NCBI GenBank assembly: GCA_031841125.1
Contig: CM063107.1
Location: 47,009,497 to 47,073,496 of the forward strand
DNA: 64,000 nucleotides
Direction of reading: 5' to 3'
Source: Acanthococcus lagerstroemiae
Lineage: Eukaryota > Arthropoda > Insecta > Hemiptera > Eriococcidae
The translations under genes were made by a program, and so were the position numbers. Below are positions 20,111 through 30,985 of this stretch, in pieces (position 1 is the stretch's first letter; every line of letters starts with the position of its first letter). A model generated the notes under the pieces. It saw nothing but the letters and a program-made list of their open reading frames with translations. It did not search any database and was not told the DNA's origin.

Positions 20111-21162
20111 ACTGGACAAGAAGCTGTTCCCTACGGTAGACCTACACGCCAAAATACCTTGTTACTTGAACAATAAATGCTGCTGGTTTTTTAATTCAAA
20201 TACGACAATAGTGGAAGAAAGGTCCGGCCTATAGCGATTAAATTTTTGGGATGCAAAACGTAAGAGACCCGGTTAATTAATTTAAAAAAATTTTCAATGC
20301 TGCTGTGGATTGCAACAAAAAGAAAGAGCCCACAGGCCATACTAGCCTCGGGATACATTTCAGAGTTGCCCCTTTTCTTCAATTATGAATTTCCCTGACT
20401 TTTCCCTGATTTTTCCTGATCCACCTTTCAATTTTTCCTCAACGAGCAAGCCTGCTGGTTGGAAGTTCATTAATGAGTGTTGTCACTCACTTTTTTTCTC
20501 CTCCAATTTCTAGTACCGTAATTTTCTACCAATAGAGGCAGTTAACAAAATTCTTATATAGAGCTAGACATGGAAACCAACCGCCATGATACTTCTAACC
20601 ACGCAATTTTATTAAGAATTTATTTTTTAAAAATTTCCTGACTTTTCCCTGACTGAAAAAATTCCCTGACTTTTCCGTGATTTCAAGAACTACCACACGC
20701 TGGGTAACATATTTGTAATTCAAGTACCTGAAGAACACAGGCATGAGATTCGAGGAAGCGTTATCGAGAATAAAATAAATGACAATGAACATTCGAAAAT
20801 CAGCTGTTTTCTTTTAGAACGAGGCGCCACGTGCCTGGCATGCATAGTACTCGAAAAATCGCACACAATTTCACATATACTTAGTACAGATAAGATGCGA
20901 TGTTGCCATCCGATGCGACGTGAATTTGATAGGAATCAGAAAAGATACTACACTGCAATTAGCGGCAATGACGCGAATTTGTTAAAAACTAGTATAGTTA
21001 TGATACGGTGTATAGAAGTATTCGGGGCGATCATGCGCTCCTGGCGGGACTTCAGTTGGACTAAAGTACACAAAATATACAAAAACCTGTAAATTCAAGT
21101 CATCATTTATTTTGCATATCTGCATCGATCAAGGGGTTCTGAACCAAAATACATGGAAAAAC
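20111..21162. other. Intergenic with TTCCCTGACTTTTCC repeats
   Basis: TTCCCTGACTTTTCC phrases occur near 20391, 20635 and 20660, and again at about 24669, suggesting remnants of one dispersed repeat. No coding signal. Confidence 0.4.
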
Positions 21163-21250
21163 AAATCCACGTCAGTATACTGACGCGGGTTTGTCAGTGA
21201 CGCGGATTTGTTAGCAAATTTAACATGGAGTTGACGCGGTTTTGTTAGAA
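21163..21250. repeat. Partial copy of the 17990-18142 palindromic MITE
   Basis: ACAAATCCACGTCAGTATACTGACGCGGGTTTGTCAGTGACG... through GTTGACGCGGTTTTGTTAGAATATC matches the right half and loop of the MITE; most of the left arm is missing. Confidence 0.65.
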
Positions 21251-21984
21251 TATCGAAACTATTATTACAGAATCGATAAGGCGTACAGTATCCAAGATCT
21301 AAGATGCGGATTATGTTATCACTATTCAAACGAAGCCATTCAGCTTCGCAGCCGCATGAAACATGTAAACAGTGTGCCAGAAGAAGCAACTTAAAAAATG
21401 GCCACGGCATAGGAACAAAAACCCAGTTACACAACTAAAAGCTCTCCTCTGGGTCACATAGAAAACTTTTTGTCCATTTTGTAGGTGTCTGTCTTTGCTT
21501 TAACCCTTCCAATAATATTTATATTGATTTCCCGTGAAATAATGCCTAATTAACATCATTATGGAGACTTTTATAAAATAAGGACTAGTGAGTTACAGCC
21601 ACGGCATTGGAGATTTCGAGGATTCTGAAGGATTTTTTGAAATTAGGAGAGGGGGCATATTATTTCTAATTGTTGAAAAAAGTGAGGGACACGTTGCTCT
21701 ACAACACAGTAAAAAAAAAATGGAAAACGTGTTTAGTTGTTGAGAATTGCATTGGTACCTGAAAATTGCTTTTTTTTTTTAGAATTACCCTGTAATATCA
21801 TTCATCATTATCATCAGACTCATCTACATCATCTGACTGTGAATAGCGTGACCCGGCATTGGGCAGGATAGGCCGTGACAAGACTTGTAACCGTCCACAC
21901 AAGGGTTTCCTGGGGGAAAAAAAGAGATAGTACACTTTCAAGTATTTTGTAGTTTAAGTTTATCTGAATGCAGTGAGTGCAAAC

Positions 21985-22830
21985 CTAAAGAACGATAGTC
22001 ACATTTATGCCCACATCTTTCTTACAGCCGCCGAAGATTCTCGCCATCAGTTTCTGTGGAGCCATTTGAGCTTTTGTTTTGACTGGCTGTAAACCTGCTT
22101 CAGTTTCCATCCAGCCCCATTCCAGTGGGGAAACTTCACGATCCAGCGAAGACTGAATTTGAGGGTACACTCGGTAAGAGTGCTCTCTTCAGTTGCGACC
22201 TCAGTCGGTGGAAGTGAACGTAATGCCACCTTCATTCTCCCAACCACACTGCAAAACTTCTGAAATCAAAGCGCATTGAGTCATCCTTATTTACTCCATG
22301 CAATATTTTCATAGCCTTTTTACCCGCTGCGGTAACATCTACCTACTCTTCTACTGTCGAGACAGTCGAAGACTTGCGATATGTGCGTTTTTGTGAGAAC
22401 CAAAAGTTCAATGTTGCCCAGCTGGTAATTTTACTTGTATTCAAGAAAAGCCAGGGACGCCAGGGTTGTATCACAGCCTCTGTAAAGGCAAGTAAAAAAA
22501 GTGCTTTATCATGATATATTTAATTGTCCAAGCTAGAGAATATTTTCTGGGCCACTTTACCTCTACTGGGTTTCATAAATAATAGCTCCTAGATATGTGG
22601 ATTTGCCCAGGCTATTACTAAAATAAGGAGGTCGATGTCTTCACCAACAACTGTTGTCAATAGCCCAGTTTCTCGTAGCTTCACGGCTTCCCGAACAATG
22701 AGGCTGTCAGCAACATCTGGAGCAACTAGAACTGACATTTCGTTGGCTGTCAAATGTACTCTCAGTATTTCAATGCAGTCACCGTCTTCTCTTACTACTG
22801 AACAAAATGAAATTTTTTGTTTGTACAACG
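21985..22830 (-). pseudogene. Decayed copy of an uncharacterised multicopy arthropod gene
   Basis: Read on the minus strand: VVGEDIDLLILVIAWANP (about 22650-22600); after stops and shifts, AAGKKAMKILHGV..DDSMRFDFRSF (about 22340-22260); SLPPTEVATEES (about 22205-22170); and SPLEWGWMETEAGLQPVKT (about 22130-22075), followed by a short Cys patch (FGGCKKD). I associate this order of blocks (an acidic E-D-D-rich alpha/beta block, an AAGxK block, an LPPT block, a WGW block and a Cys-rich tail) with a large uncharacterised family in insects, possibly nuclease-like. Function unknown. Several stops and frameshifts make this copy non-functional. Confidence 0.6.
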
Positions 22831-22907
22831 CATTTAAGGAGGTGATTCTTGAGTACTTTTCAACGCTGAATACAGTGCCGTCGGCCGTTTTTCTCTATCA
22901 CGTCTAG

Positions 22908-25107
22908 TTTTTCTGATCAAAAACTATAAAAATGTATTCAAAAAGAGGTTTAGGAACTGAATGTGGTAATACTGATTCGTGTTGTTGTGCGTTGAGGGTG
23001 TGTGTAGTTGTGTGTATTCAGTTCGTTTGTTTTTGTTTTACAGTGGTTTGATAACACTGACAATATACCGCTTAATTCCACTGCAAAACCCTATTGACGA
23101 AATCGGGTCAAATTCAGCTCCTGGTTGTATCGGATTTTCAGTTTTCCGCTGCGAAATTATGAAAATCAACGCAACGTTACACTGCGATGTGAGCAGATCT
23201 AACAGTAGACTTCGAAAGTTGTCCGCTGCGGATTTTGAAATGATTCCGCACAGTACACATAGAGACAGCAGCGTTACGCAGCAATTTAAAACAATTATCC
23301 ACTATACTGCTGATGTAGATCAAATAAATTGATTCTGCTGCTGCATTTTGCAGCGGAAAAACAGTATAGGTACTTAGTTGTAGCTGTGGTCCGCGGCTAC
23401 AATTCTCTACTCTGCGGTAGACAGCGTATTGCAGTTTCTCTTCTCATTTACAATTTATAAAATTGAAATAGTAAAAATACAAAGTAAAACTGGTCGCCAA
23501 AAAAATTAATAATATCAATGATTCTTGAAATTACGAGTATATTTATGTAAACATACGAGTATAAAACTTTCAAAATTGCTCAAATTCAAGAATACGGGTG
23601 ACCTCATTGGTTACTTTATGTGATTTGGTGACCACAATTGTCTCTGAAACAAATTATAATGTTGAATAACTACATGGTATTTTCAAGTTCGTTTTTAGAA
23701 ATTACACACAGTTAGAAGCAACAGTTTGGTAAGGCTTATGTTCTGCAATTTTTCAAATGCCTCTCTCTCGCTACTTTTCCTTCAGGGCCCTGATACATCA
23801 TTACATGGCCTTACTATCTTATTCCCAATTCTCTCCTACTTGAACCAAAAACAAAAACCTTCATCTCACCTTTCTCCTATTTTTCACTGCTCGATTGTTA
23901 TTCTGTAGGTACTTGATGAGTTTTGAATCACGCTGATTGAGGATGAATGATTCTTAAAACACCGAGAAGAACATTCTCTATATCCTTCTTTCCCTCATAT
24001 TCTATTGCTTGAAATTAAAAGAATATATTTCTTCTTTAATGCACCTCAACTGATTTAAATAAATAACTCTTCCCAATATTTCATATTGATACTCTTTTAA
24101 TTAAGTAATCACAATTCATAGCCGGAAGAATTTTCTTCTCCTAGCAAAGTCATTGCGGGGATCCCACTCATTTATCTTTGAGGCCCCATTCTCGTACACT
24201 GATAACGTCATTGCACCCCTTGCCTAGAGACATAAATTTTATTTTGTATTCAATTCTGATTCTGTCTTCTCTGATGGTACCAATTTCCACCTAGTATTTG
24301 ATATTGTCACAAGGAGACTCCATTCACTTTGCTTTTTTGAAGTTCCACCCTGCTTTCTGCATCCTCCAACATACTTGAGACTTTCATAATTTTTTTGAAC
24401 ATATTTTGACCCACTGATATCACCTTCCTATTCTTCCTACACGTATTCCATAAGATTTTCAAATCTCATATTCATACCTGACAATTCAGGTTCTCTCGTT
24501 CATCGGACTCAGCTTTCTTCGATTTACCTATCTAGAGAAATATATTACATAATAACAAGTAAAAATGGATTTCTTTTCACACTATTCCATAAACGAAGTA
24601 AAAAATCAGCCACATTTTGACTATCTACCACTTTTCACAAGTTGTCCACTTTCTTCCGAGGATCAAATTCCCTGACTTTTCCAGATTTTTTCAATGCTCA
24701 CCAACGCCCCCTCCTTTGGTCGAGGGCGGACTTCTTTGAATGCTAGGTTGGTTATGCCCACTGGCCACAATAAAAACAATTTAATGCGTACATTTCTGTT
24801 GAAAGGGCCCACTTTGGCAATCACAGTTTTGGCTGTACAGCTGATTTTTTTAAATTTAATTTCGACCAAAAAATCAATTTTTGGGTTTTTAGCGATTTGG
24901 TTCTTTCAGCTCTGCTGTACCATTTTTTGAGGTCTCATTCCATTCAAGCTCCAGGGTATGAAATACATAGAAACAAAAAGGGCCCAGGTTGTCGACTCCA
25001 GTTTTTTTCTTAATGGAAGTTTTCACTCTTAATCATTTTGCGGGCTTTCAAAAGCATTTTTCTCAAAATACAGCTTTTCTGTACCTCATTATCAAAAAGA
25101 CTGAAAA
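22908..25107. other. Intergenic, no gene seen (left flank of the palindromic element)
   Basis: AT-rich; short ORFs here (22979-23332, 23726-23908, 24663-24930) overlap one another on opposite strands and show no motifs. A CCCTGACTTTTCC phrase at 24669 belongs to the dispersed repeat noted near 20.4-20.7 kb. Confidence 0.4.
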
Positions 25108-25113
25108 AATAAC
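25108..25113. repeat. Target-site duplication AATAAC, left
   Basis: Six bases directly outside the left tip of the palindrome, repeated exactly and in direct orientation at 42628-42633. Six-base duplications are the rule for Polinton/Maverick integrases. Confidence 0.93.
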
Positions 25114-25610
25114 AGTAGTATATGGGTCGGTATAGGACACTTTCCACGTGGGTCCCTGACCCGTCAGTAAGTGGTGTGCGCATCCATAACCAACCGTTGG
25201 TTTAAAAAATCGTTTTTTTCTTCTTTTTTATGTACACTTATACTTGGAATTATTTTTTTACTATGACGGAAATTTTTTCGTAATGGGTTTTAATTTTTTT
25301 GTAACGGTTTTTAATTTTTCTTTTTTTCTATGACTTAGAATTTTTTCTTTTCTTCTTTTTTTTTTGTACACTTATACTTGGAAATTTTTTACTATGACTT
25401 AGAAATATTTTTTCTCTCGAATACTTGTTGATTAAATTATTATCCCCTCCCTTTTTACCCAAGTATAATTCTTACAACCTATAATTTTTTCGCAACTTAT
25501 AATTTTTCCAACCAATATTTTTTTACTAACCTATATAATATTTTTTACCGACTTACTTTTGTAGTTTCACCTACTAACCTGAACATCTAAAGTTATAATT
25601 TTTCTTAAGT

Positions 25611-25745
25611 CGGGACATTATTCGGGACAATATTCGGGACAATATTATTCGGGACATTATTCGGGACAATATTCGGGACATTATTCAGGACAATATTATT
25701 TGGGACATTATTCGGGACAATATTATTCGGGACATTATTCGGGAC
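25611..25745 (-). repeat. GTCCCGAATAAT(ATT) repeat, left copy
   Basis: Mirror of 41996-42130. On the minus strand 12- and 15-base units alternate and stay in frame, encoding PNNV/PNNIV repeats to a stop. Confidence 0.9.
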
Positions 25746-25756
25746 AATGACTGGAC

Positions 25757-26509
25757 CTGAAACACAAAAACTGACTGTAACATTAAAAAAGAACACAAAA
25801 TACAAAAGTGAACATACAAAATGAAAAATCAAACACAGAAACATAATACAAAAGTAAAACTTACTTGAATACACTATGATGAGTCGACCTGAAACATAAA
25901 AACTGACTGTAACATTAAAAAAGAACACAAAATACAAAAGTGAACATACAAAATGAAAAATTAAACACAAAAACATGATACAAAAGTAAAACTTAGTTGA
26001 ATACACTATGATGACTGGACCTGAAACATAAAAACTGACTGTAACATTAAAAAGAACACAAAATATAAATGTGAACGTATACAAAATGAAAAATCAAACA
26101 CAGAAACATAATACAAAAGTAAAACTTACTTGAATACACTATAGTGACTGGACCTGAAACATAAAAACTGACTGTAACATTAAAAAAGAACACAAAATAT
26201 AAAAGTGAACATACAAAATGAAAAATCAAACACAGAAACATAATACAAAAGTAAAACTTAGTTGAATACACTATGATGACTGGACCTGAAACATAAAAAC
26301 TGACTGTAACATTAAAAAAGAACACAAAATATAAATGTGAACGTATACAAAATGAAAAATCAAACACAAACACATGATACAAAAGTAAAACTTACTTGAA
26401 TACACTATGATGAGTCAACCTGAAACATAAAAACTGACTGTAATATTAAAAAAGAACACAAAATATAAAAGTGAACATACAAAATGAAAAATTAAACAGT
26501 AAAACTTAC
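25757..26509 (-). repeat. Mini-exon-like tandem array, left copy
   Basis: Mirror of 41232-41984: about 132-bp units on the minus strand, downstream of the polymerase stop, each with a 24-base block after TTTCAG. See the right copy for coordinates of units. Confidence 0.85.
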
Positions 26510-26563
26510 TTGGGGACTAAAAACACAAAAACATATATACAAACTATATACTATACATTATTT

Positions 26564-29500
26564 TTATTTTTTATACCCATAGGGCACAGTGTCAAAGTCT
26601 GTCCTAATTACACGTTTATCAAATCCGAAACCAAATGTCTTTACTTCGCCTATATTTACAATGTTTTTTGTCAAAACGTCACGTTTCAAGGCGGTATTAC
26701 GAGTCTCAATTTTTTCAACCTCGCCGTTAATTACACGTTCCATGGCGGGACCGTTCAATTTAGCGGCATTTTTATGGTGCAGTCTGAATCCTTTAATTTT
26801 AGTCGTCTCCTTACCGCTGTCTGTCTTATAGTAGTACGATTTTGGTCCAGTTGTTAGGAACTTGGTGATGTGTCCACCACCTAGCTCATCAGTCCACTCT
26901 CCAAGACAGTCACCAGTGGCCACAGTATTACACCCATTGTCACGGTAAATTATCGAGTCAGTGTCACAGTATAAGACGTTTTGGTCTAGTTTTGATAATT
27001 GGTCGTACAGTCTGAGTCGAGCGTTAGCGGTGGTATACACGGCAACAAAAATATTAGTATTGTAATTATCCTCGACAAACTGATCCTTGTACTTGAAATT
27101 TACCTGAATCATCTCGTCTGAAATGTAAAACATATTCAGGTCTTTCAAGCGATCGTCAAGGAGAATCTCGTAGAAGCGTCGGGGGTCTTTGACAAATTCC
27201 GTAGTTGCCATATTGGGGCGCTGTCCAAATTTTCCCCAAAGGGAGTTGAGGCAGAGCTTAGCCACAGCCCTCCTCCCTGGGTTGACTGCCACGCGATTAA
27301 TATCCAACGTGATCCCCATTTTGTCTTTTACATCCTGGACGTACGCTTCATTAGTCGGGAAATTATGGGGACTGGACTCTAATTTAATTTTCATAAAGTC
27401 CTCGATGTAACCTCTCCACAATTCTTTGGACGAGTCAAAGTGCCACACTTCATAAATTTCTTCAATTTTATAACCTTTTGCCAGGGCGACACTAATCTCA
27501 GCCGTTGACCAAGTACCCATGAAGGCGCGTTCAGTCACTGTATGAGTACATTCTTCACACTGCATTTGAGCACATTTTAAACATAATGGGAAGACTAGTT
27601 TTTCGGCCTGGCCCATTTTCACTTTTACAGGTAGTACAGGGATATACAAGTCTGATGGAGGAAGGACTTTACATTTGATGATACCGTACCAGTTTGGATC
27701 ATATTGCTGAGGTTTCTTAATTTTTAGGGGGTGTCCGATTGGATAGTCATCGTAGTACATTACAGTCGGGTAGAGTGAACAGACATCGATATAACGAATC
27801 TTATCAGAACCAGAGTCAGCTTTTAGTTTGAAGGCTTCGGTACGACCACCAAAGAACGCATCGCGTGGGTTAAGCGACTCAATTACTTGGTCCCCCGTGT
27901 TTTTGTATTCCCTATATAGAGGGGATTTTACCCATTGACACTCCCACATTTCGACTACGTTATATCCGGCATCCTCCAACTGTTTAGTACGGTCCTTGGT
28001 TTTTTGGTACAAATCCCCCATACACTGTTTGTTCACATTATTTATTGTATCTTCGTTGTAGCAGTGGGGGCACCCATGGAAGAAGCATCCTTGAAATTGA
28101 TAGACAGTGTTGTGTACTTCGTCAAAGCCATCAACTTTTGCCCCGCAAATTTTAACTTCGCCACCGTTCATCGCGTGACAAATATTCTCGTTATTAAACG
28201 ATTCTAACCAAGAAATACTAATTTTGGAGTATTGGTCTTTAGGTTCTGTATTACTTACCGCAATAGTGTCTGGTTTTATGTATTTAGATCGGTAGATGGC
28301 CATACATACCGAGGGGAGGGTAAGGTACTGGAACGGGTCGATATTAGCAATTTCCAAAAATTGATTTCTCAATTCTATACACCCTTGTCTCAAAATGTCC
28401 ACATCACTATTACAGTATTCGTACAGTTCCTTCTGCATATCAAACACATAATTTTCAGCTACGCGATCATTGTGCCACTTGATGAATTTTTCACGATCAC
28501 CTTCCATCATTGTGTCAAAACAATAGTAATGTTTTTCTGGGATGGTTCCTACATAATTTGTGTTTTCTTTAGTATTGAAGAGGTGAGGAAAGTAGCCCTT
28601 CTTCAATTCCTGTAGGTTAAAAGTCTTTGGGAAAGCCGATAGCGGAGCCTGAACAAAATTGTGACTGTCTATAATTTTCAAATTTAAGTAGGGAATCTCC
28701 AAGAGCATTAGTTTACTACCTGTGTAAATGGTATATGGTTTTACCGTGTTGGCAACACAATACTGCATAATGAACTGGCTGTCGTAACCTTTGGCGTAGT
28801 GGGCAATCGCAGTATAGTTTTTATGGGCCTTCTCAATTAGCCAACTACAAAACTCATCGTTCGTATCAAAACGGTACGTGTTTCCTTCAAAATCGTGAGC
28901 TACAATCAAATTAGGTATATGTATACCTGACTCTTGTTGACACTCGTAATCAAAAAAGATATACTTCTCAGTGTATGTACACTGTTCATTCAGTATACTC
29001 TCCTTGGTTAAATCACACTTTTTACAACCTACACATCTACCTCCTGTTGCAGGAAGATTTTTCATGTAGCACTGGTGTTTTTTAATCTCAACAATTTTTT
29101 GACAATTTTTACACTTCTCAAACCCACACTGGTGAGTTCTATTACGTTTTACAAGCTTATAACACTGTTTACATTTATAGGTTTCATGGCACACAGAAGA
29201 CTTGTGAAGCGTTAGGCAGTCCTGGTTGAGACAGTATCTGTTACAAGTAGTGCACAGTATACGTTTAATCGACTCGTGTTTTTCACCTTTACACAGCCTA
29301 CACGTCTCTTTCTCAGTCTTACACACATGTCCGCCCTTGTTATTGTACGGAGAGAAGCATTTTTCACAAAAGTAGACAGATCCAAAGAACGCATTCATTT
29401 TTGAAATCGTATCAAAGTGAGAGCCATTCTTATACAAGAAAATTTTTACTGGTTTATCCTGACTACCTTTGTAAATCAAAGCGTTGAAACTCTCGGCGCA

Positions 29501-30895
29501 TACGATGTGAATTTGAATATTAAGAAGAGCCTCGCAATTTTTAAAGTCCTCGAGAGTAAAGCCGTGATCATTGTAGGTGTTTAAACGACGGCATAATTCG
29601 ATAGCCAAGTCTGTCTGGATCCGTCGGCCCTTACGGATCTGAATAATTTGAGAGGGGGTCAGTCGACGGCCTAATATATTGTCAGTATGGTAAGTTAAAC
29701 CTACAATAACAGCCCTAGGTCCACAAAGTGTGTCAGTGTTGTTTATTCTGACTATACAACGTTTTGTATGACGATCCTTGGCAAGATTCAGTATTTTCAA
29801 ACGACTTGCTTGTCCTCTAGGGAGTTTCACACTATGTATACTGAAGATACATGATTGTAATTCTACAGACTCGTCAGAAGTGAGAATCTGAACCATTTTT
29901 TCCTTCAACTTACTCACATGGTCTTGACATTCGAACCCAGTCGAGATGGGATTAAAAAAGCCAGTATTCTGAACAATAAGGTTAATTTTATCCCCCATCT
30001 CAAACTTGGCCCGATATTTAGCATAGACCAACATCTCATTCAAAGCCTCAGTAATGAGATCCTCTTTTGGCATAGGGGGAATATTCTGTTTAAACTTAAT
30101 TTTGTATTGGTTCATGTCCGAGTGAAATTTTGCAATGTTTCGTGAAGATACCTGGACTACTTCGACATACTTTAAAACAGGTTCCTCTCCTCCACCTCCA
30201 TAGTACACGTTATTGTTATTGTCATTAACAGTATCATCATTAGGGACATCTTTGTTGTTTTTATGAGCCTGATCATCACCAGGCTGATTATTTTCATCTT
30301 GGTTGTTATTACTATTGTCATTGTCATTGTTGTCTTCTATAAGTTCACTTTTAATCTCTGCTTCAAGTTTCTGGATATAATTCTTCAAGCCAGGTTTTTC
30401 CCATTGGCTTAATTTCTTACTCTTAATAAATAATGAAGCTTTAAAAGGAAAAATAGCATACAAATTACTATTTTCAGTTTTTTCATTTTTTATGGTGTTA
30501 GTATGACTTAAAACTACAGGACTAGTATTAATCTGATCTAAATATTTACATAGGCCAGGTTTTTCCCACTGGCTCAATTTCTTATTTCTAGTGAATAAAC
30601 TAACCTTAAATGGAAATATATCAGCTAACTTATAATTACTATTTACAGTTTTTTCACTTTTTTTGGTGTTAGTACTTAAATCTAAATTCTGTATAGTGTT
30701 GGTAAGAGCATGCACCAACAGTTTTTTAGTTAACCTATAATAATAAGGTATCTTATGTGCCTTACCTAAAACACATAATTCTTTCACGCTCCTATCCATT
30801 AAAGGATGATGGTTGATAAAATCAACATACGCTTGAGCCATCGCAAGTAATAATCGCAAGAAAAATCGCAGTAATAATTCGCAGTAAACAATCAA
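26564..30895 (-). CDS. polB: Protein-primed family B DNA polymerase (left copy)
   Basis: 1,443 codons, identical in protein sequence to the right-arm copy (36846-41177), where the domains and residues are described. It replicates linear DNA from a protein primer (family knowledge). The better start is codon 19 (ATG at 30841 reading leftward, context GCGATGG), giving 1,425 aa. TATA box at 30977-30985. The stop lies 1,450 bases from the left tip. The one silent difference between copies is at 28067. Intact in every motif, so the enzyme could be functional if transcribed. Divergent from the right copy, with the 5' ends facing the centre about 6 kb apart. Confidence 0.93.
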   Translation of the reverse strand: MIVYCELLLRFFLRLLLAMAQAYVDFINHHPLMDRSVKELCVLGKAHKIPYYYRLTKKLLVHALTNTIQNLDLSTNTKKSEKTVNSNYKLADIFPFKVSLFTRNKKLSQWEKPGLCKYLDQINTSPVVLSHTNTIKNEKTENSNLYAIFPFKASLFIKSKKLSQWEKPGLKNYIQKLEAEIKSELIEDNNDNDNSNNNQDENNQPGDDQAHKNNKDVPNDDTVNDNNNNVYYGGGGEEPVLKYVEVVQVSSRNIAKFHSDMNQYKIKFKQNIPPMPKEDLITEALNEMLVYAKYRAKFEMGDKINLIVQNTGFFNPISTGFECQDHVSKLKEKMVQILTSDESVELQSCIFSIHSVKLPRGQASRLKILNLAKDRHTKRCIVRINNTDTLCGPRAVIVGLTYHTDNILGRRLTPSQIIQIRKGRRIQTDLAIELCRRLNTYNDHGFTLEDFKNCEALLNIQIHIVCAESFNALIYKGSQDKPVKIFLYKNGSHFDTISKMNAFFGSVYFCEKCFSPYNNKGGHVCKTEKETCRLCKGEKHESIKRILCTTCNRYCLNQDCLTLHKSSVCHETYKCKQCYKLVKRNRTHQCGFEKCKNCQKIVEIKKHQCYMKNLPATGGRCVGCKKCDLTKESILNEQCTYTEKYIFFDYECQQESGIHIPNLIVAHDFEGNTYRFDTNDEFCSWLIEKAHKNYTAIAHYAKGYDSQFIMQYCVANTVKPYTIYTGSKLMLLEIPYLNLKIIDSHNFVQAPLSAFPKTFNLQELKKGYFPHLFNTKENTNYVGTIPEKHYYCFDTMMEGDREKFIKWHNDRVAENYVFDMQKELYEYCNSDVDILRQGCIELRNQFLEIANIDPFQYLTLPSVCMAIYRSKYIKPDTIAVSNTEPKDQYSKISISWLESFNNENICHAMNGGEVKICGAKVDGFDEVHNTVYQFQGCFFHGCPHCYNEDTINNVNKQCMGDLYQKTKDRTKQLEDAGYNVVEMWECQWVKSPLYREYKNTGDQVIESLNPRDAFFGGRTEAFKLKADSGSDKIRYIDVCSLYPTVMYYDDYPIGHPLKIKKPQQYDPNWYGIIKCKVLPPSDLYIPVLPVKVKMGQAEKLVFPLCLKCAQMQCEECTHTVTERAFMGTWSTAEISVALAKGYKIEEIYEVWHFDSSKELWRGYIEDFMKIKLESSPHNFPTNEAYVQDVKDKMGITLDINRVAVNPGRRAVAKLCLNSLWGKFGQRPNMATTEFVKDPRRFYEILLDDRLKDLNMFYISDEMIQVNFKYKDQFVEDNYNTNIFVAVYTTANARLRLYDQLSKLDQNVLYCDTDSIIYRDNGCNTVATGDCLGEWTDELGGGHITKFLTTGPKSYYYKTDSGKETTKIKGFRLHHKNAAKLNGPAMERVINGEVEKIETRNTALKRDVLTKNIVNIGEVKTFGFGFDKRVIRTDFDTVPYGYKK

Positions 30896-30976
30896 TCAAT
30901 GAACAGAGCTTCCGCAAAAGACATGTGTTCACTGTGAGGTCCACAGCAAGAGTGATTATACTAGGTAGAGCTACCT

Positions 30977-30985
30977 CTATTTATA
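30977..30985 (-). promoter_or_regulatory. TATA box of the left polymerase, inside a repeated ctacctct motif
   Basis: Mirror of 36756-36764: CTATTTATA on the plus strand reads TATAAATAG on the minus strand. Flanked by the inverted CTACCTCT/AGAGGTAG pair described for the right copy. Confidence 0.7.

Noticed and set aside
25605..26382. Repetitive long ORFs through the mini-exon array as ordinary proteins
   Set aside because: They read through intron-like bodies with T-rich codons (FYFCIMFLCLIFHF); the unspliced frame is probably not the product.
28232..28615. Long antisense ORFs across the polymerase (for example 28232-28615, 27935-28207)
   Set aside because: Shadows of the polymerase reading frame on the opposite strand.
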